A stretch of DNA of 64,000 bases. Origin: Desulfocucumis palustris (GTDB lineage: Bacteria; Bacillota; Desulfotomaculia; Desulfotomaculales; Desulfocucumaceae). This document shows, piece by piece, positions 61,306-64,000 of the stretch (the stretch's first letter is position 1; each line of letters begins with the position of its first letter). A program made the translations under genes and the position numbers. The notes beneath the pieces were generated by a model that made no database searches, had not been told where the DNA came from, and was given only the letters and a program-made list of their open reading frames with translations. The stretch spans positions 1-64,000 of the forward strand of contig NZ_BFAV01000150.1 in assembly GCF_002933875.1 (NCBI RefSeq), read 5' to 3'.

Positions 61306-61386
61306 TATTGTTCCCTCCCGATAAAATATTGTCCCCCGAAAAAGTTGGCTTTTTAAACAATACAAACCCAGTAATTTCACAGACGT

Positions 61387-62235
61387 CTATCTCTTTACAT
61401 AAAAAAGGTTATGCTCTTCACCACCTCCCCAGATTTTGTCCGGTGAACCGCCAAGTCGAACGGAAGCGGCCCGGGCGCACTCTTTCAACAAGTCAAGGTA
61501 CCCTAATAAAACATCTTCGTTCAGCCTGGCATAGGGCCCCAGTATGTTCAGAGAAGCTATCACATCCCCGTATCCATTCCATACGGGAACAGACAGGCTG
61601 GAGCCCCCTTTGATCCTTTCCCCGTAACTGACAGCCCACCCCCTTTGCTTTATTTCCCCCAGTTCCTTTAGCAGCAAGCCCTGATCAGTGACTTTAAAAC
61701 CATGGCTTGTCTTTTCATGATTTAAAATATCCGTCACTTCCTCCCTGGTCATGTAGGCCAGAAACAATTTTCCAGGGGAACCGGAATAGGCGTTTATCGG
61801 CACCACCGTTCCCACTCCCACTGAAAACTTCAGCGGATGCTCGCTGACTATTTCCGATACACATATCCGGTCATAGCCCTTTTTGATGTACAGGGTGACC
61901 GTTTCACCGGTCAGCTTCCAAAGTTTTTCCATAAAGGGAAAGGCATTCTGCACCAACCCCTGGGCCTGTTCCTGTCCTGCGCTGAACAGTCCGATCAAGC
62001 CCCAGTGCAGGTAATATTTGCCGGTTTCCGGGTCCCTGAGGACAAAATCCTTTTTTTGCAGCGTGCCAAGGAGCCTGTACACCGTTGTTTTATTCAGGTT
62101 CAAACCCGCGCTGATTTCAGTCAGGGTTTTATCTCCTTTTCCCAGGGCAAGCAAAATATCCGCGGCCCGCTCCACCGCCCTCACGCCTGAAGCATATTTG
62201 CCCCCCGTTGATGACTCCAAATCGTTCAACAGCAT
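61387..62235 (-). CDS. IclR-family transcriptional regulator
   Basis: A protein of about 282 residues: N-terminal winged helix (VERAADILLALGKGDKTLTE, AGLNLNKTTVYRLLGTLQKK) and C-terminal effector domain (about 105-275; ISEIVSEHPL-like CVSEIVSEHPLKFSVG, PINAYSGSPGKLFLAY, LSVPVWNGYGDVIASLNI). IclR proteins usually control neighbouring catabolic genes and sense the substrate or its product. It is first in a same-strand unit with the TRAP and CoA-transferase genes, 81 bases from the next start. ATG 62235 or TTG 62229, both near GGGGGGTG. Confidence 0.93.
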   Translation of the reverse strand: MLLNDLESSTGGKYASGVRAVERAADILLALGKGDKTLTEISAGLNLNKTTVYRLLGTLQKKDFVLRDPETGKYYLHWGLIGLFSAGQEQAQGLVQNAFPFMEKLWKLTGETVTLYIKKGYDRICVSEIVSEHPLKFSVGVGTVVPINAYSGSPGKLFLAYMTREEVTDILNHEKTSHGFKVTDQGLLLKELGEIKQRGWAVSYGERIKGGSSLSVPVWNGYGDVIASLNILGPYARLNEDVLLGYLDLLKECARAASVRLGGSPDKIWGGGEEHNLFYVKR

Positions 62236-62757
62236 CACCCCCCCAGTAAGTTTCACCAGATGAAACAATATTTTCATAATTTGCTACTTATTGTATTTAA
62301 CAGAAATATAAAAAATCCTTCAAATATTTACTCAATTTTGAATTTTTATTTTAACAACTTCCAAGCCGAAGAAAATTATGCTCACGGAACCCCGTGAAAT
62401 CTTGCCCCTGCCGGAAACCAGCTAAAAAAAATGACTCCTGGTTTTTCCAACGCGAGTTTTCGACAATTAATTTCACCCTGGAGCAAACCTGGGACAAGGC
62501 ATGATTCTTATTAAAATAAAACCCGTATTTCACAGTGCAAAACTTCGTAAGACTCATCCCGGATTTATTCCTGCAGGTATGGCGAAAATGCCGGAAACGG
62601 TTAAAAGATGACCCCGGTCAAAAATCAAAAAGTTAACCCGGCCCATATAACATTTATATTGGCCGGGTTTAATCAGTTTATGGATTATAATATTGTTGGA
62701 GCCGCCGGTATTGCTTCAAGGCCGCCGGGCCGGGACTTTAAACCGTGGCAATTTTGA
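62236..62757 (-). terminator. upstream region of iclR holding the terminator of the MshEN-CheX gene
   Basis: AACCCGGCCCATATAA (62635-62650) and TTATATTGGCCGGGTT (62654-62669) pair over 16 bases with one mismatch. On the minus strand a T-rich run follows, 90 bases after the 62758 stop. The remaining 400 bases form the iclR promoter region; no clear boxes were picked out and no gene is supported. Confidence 0.7.
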
Positions 62758-63645
62758 TTATAGCCCTTTACCGTGCAGTATGAGCTCAAACTTTCCTTTC
62801 GACAGGTGCAATGAAATGCTCCGGCCTCCCCGCAGGCCCGTTGGAACCTGTCCGTTATGCACTTCCTGGGGCTTCATTTCCAGTTCGGTACCGCAGTTGG
62901 ACATATTAACCAGGAATATGCCATTATGTAAATTTAGAAATTCCCCGAAGGAGGCCCGGGCAAGTTCGCTGTCATCCACGAATTTTTCTCCGGCATACCT
63001 TCCGGCAATATCCAGATATGTATCTCTGCCGGCGGCCATGGCTGTAAACATATAAAAGGGACCGCCTATTTCCTGGCAGGCAAGCATTTTATCCGAATAA
63101 TCCGGCAAAGTCGGGTTGTCCTGCAGCCTGGGGCTTTCCCCCAAAAACCTGACCACATTTCTGACCAGTAAAGAAATGTAGCCCGAATAAACGTTTCCCA
63201 GGGGGGAGTCCCCTAAATCCACCAGGGCTTTGACAATCTCATCCGTATCCCCCTGCAGCAGGGCCTGGAACTGCTTGTCCGAGAGCCTGCAATCCCTTTT
63301 ATAAGCTTCAAAGGCTTCCAGAAGCTGTTCCAGGGAAAGGTAGTTCCTATCCACCAGGGCCTGTCCCAGTAGCAGGTGCCCCTGTTTCTGGGTTGCCAGG
63401 AGGCTTTCAAGTTTTTCCCCGTCCAGATAACCTGACTGAATGGCCAGCTCACCGAATTTTTTATCAGCCTTTTGCTGTAATTGGTGTATTTCATAAACCT
63501 GGGCGGGGGTCATATAACCGGCGTTTACGGCCAGCACACCCAGTTTTAAGTGAACGGAGTTTTGCAAATCAAGGGCGTCCTTTAATTGCTCCAGGGTGAG
63601 CAGTCCCCGGTTTAATAAATAATTGCCAAAATATCCGCTAAACAT
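62758..63645 (-). CDS. tandem MshEN domains fused to a CheX-type phosphatase domain
   Basis: A 295-residue protein. Residues 1-115 are two MshEN-like units (FGNYLLNRGLLTLEQLKDAL, LKLGVLAVNAGYMTPAQV; then KFGELAIQSGYLDGEKL, LLGQALVDRNYLSLEQL), the fold that binds c-di-GMP in type II/IV secretion ATPases. Residues about 135-295 look like CheX: ASFGEFLNLHNGIFL keeps the ExxN phosphatase residues, with Pro about 21 residues later. It overlaps the upstream receiver gene by 8 bases, so it may dephosphorylate that protein under c-di-GMP control. Domain calls are by pattern; the CheX part is firmer than c-di-GMP binding. Confidence 0.78.
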   Translation of the reverse strand: MFSGYFGNYLLNRGLLTLEQLKDALDLQNSVHLKLGVLAVNAGYMTPAQVYEIHQLQQKADKKFGELAIQSGYLDGEKLESLLATQKQGHLLLGQALVDRNYLSLEQLLEAFEAYKRDCRLSDKQFQALLQGDTDEIVKALVDLGDSPLGNVYSGYISLLVRNVVRFLGESPRLQDNPTLPDYSDKMLACQEIGGPFYMFTAMAAGRDTYLDIAGRYAGEKFVDDSELARASFGEFLNLHNGIFLVNMSNCGTELEMKPQEVHNGQVPTGLRGGRSISLHLSKGKFELILHGKGL

Positions 63646-64000
63646 TTTGGACCTCTCTTTCCCTTACGACTCTGGCGATAATGGAAATAATCTGTGCCTG
63701 CTCCCAGGGCTTTTGAATAAAATCCAAAGCTCCCGCTTCCACGGCCTTGGCCAGGTTGGACCTTGTGCCGGAGGAAGAAAGCATTACAACCCTGGCCTCG
63801 CCGTCGTACTCCTTTATCTCCCGCAGGGCGTCAATGCCGTCCCGGGAAGGCATGACTATGTCCATAAACACCAAATGGGGCCGGTGTTCCCTGTACATAT
63901 CCACGGCGACCTGCCCGTCGGAAGCTTCCAGGATAGTGAAACTTCCGCATTTTTCAATGCTTTCTTTAAGTTTTTTCCGTACAAGTATCGAATCATCACA
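63638..64000 (-). CDS. CheY-like receiver protein, 5' end outside the window
   Basis: The last 120 residues of a single-domain response regulator: DDSILVRKKLKESI with the acidic pair, phospho-Asp in LVFMDIVMPSRDG, Ser/Thr in VVMLSSSGT and Lys in DFIQKPWEQ. The gene runs past 64000. Its stop overlaps the start of the MshEN-CheX gene by 8 bases, a tight coupling that points to the two acting together. Confidence 0.92.
   Translation of the reverse strand, partial: CDDSILVRKKLKESIEKCGSFTILEASDGQVAVDMYREHRPHLVFMDIVMPSRDGIDALREIKEYDGEARVVMLSSSGTRSNLAKAVEAGALDFIQKPWEQAQIISIIARVVREREVQNV

Noticed and set aside
1..64000. CRISPR arrays, tRNA or rRNA genes
   Set aside because: No regularly spaced repeats and no cloverleaf or rRNA sequence were seen apart from the tmRNA end.

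Overview
The window looks like a chromosome segment of a spore-forming, anaerobic Gram-positive bacterium of the Peptococcaceae/Desulfotomaculum type. This is inferred from strong AGGAGG-type ribosome sites with frequent GTG/TTG starts, lysine 2,3-aminomutase/beta-lysine acetyltransferase genes, a monomeric Mop-type aldehyde oxidoreductase, TRAP-TAXI uptake, several chemoreceptors and much c-di-GMP machinery. No species can be named from the sequence alone.

Region 1 (1-21.7 kb) is a genomic island. It opens with the 3' end of tmRNA (1-96), followed by a tyrosine recombinase broken by one in-frame TGA. A 30-base copy of the tmRNA 3' end (29/30 identical) recurs at 21685-21714, so the recombinase and about 21.6 kb lie between two attachment-site-like repeats. 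The first part is A+T-rich and full of wreckage: a fragment of a TOTE-type helicase, a frameshifted fragment of the Wadjet subunit JetA, an MNT nucleotidyltransferase whose HEPN partner is cut to 16 codons, a collapsed chemoreceptor, a class C group II intron remnant, an IS481-like remnant and a broken STAS-like gene. Inside it sits an apparently intact poly-gamma-glutamate (PGA) locus: PgsB (CapB) and PgsC (CapC) with no recognisable PgsA/CapA, a small membrane protein, a secreted PGA-hydrolase homologue that lacks two active-site residues, a membrane-anchored homologue that keeps them, and a secreted protein with five NlpC/P60 repeats of which only the fourth is catalytic. A PhoB-type two-component pair and the ablAB compatible-solute genes complete the island.

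Region 2 (22-37 kb) is ordinary accessory chromosome: a VOC protein, a MarR-GNAT fusion, a beta-carbonic anhydrase, a three-gene molybdenum hydroxylase operon (aldehyde oxidoreductase, TusE/DsrC-like protein, cysteine desulfurase), a divergent nitroreductase/HxlR pair, two chemoreceptors and a large EndoQ-UvrD fusion.

Region 3 (38-47 kb) is rich in c-di-GMP signalling: an orphan PhnD-like lipoprotein in front of a Cache-HAMP-GGDEF-EAL enzyme, preceded by an unidentified leader that can fold in alternative ways, and then a SiaB/SiaC kinase-phosphoprotein pair.

Region 4 (47.7-64 kb) carries fatty/organic-acid CoA metabolism (acyl-CoA synthetase, two acyl-CoA dehydrogenases, an XRE regulator), a textbook c-di-GMP-I riboswitch in front of a RodZ-like HTH gene, and a six-gene unit of IclR regulator, TAXI binding protein, DUF1850 protein, fused TRAP permease and both subunits of a CoA-transferase, with a Cache chemoreceptor downstream. 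The window ends in a tandem-MshEN/CheX protein with a CheY-like receiver running off the edge.
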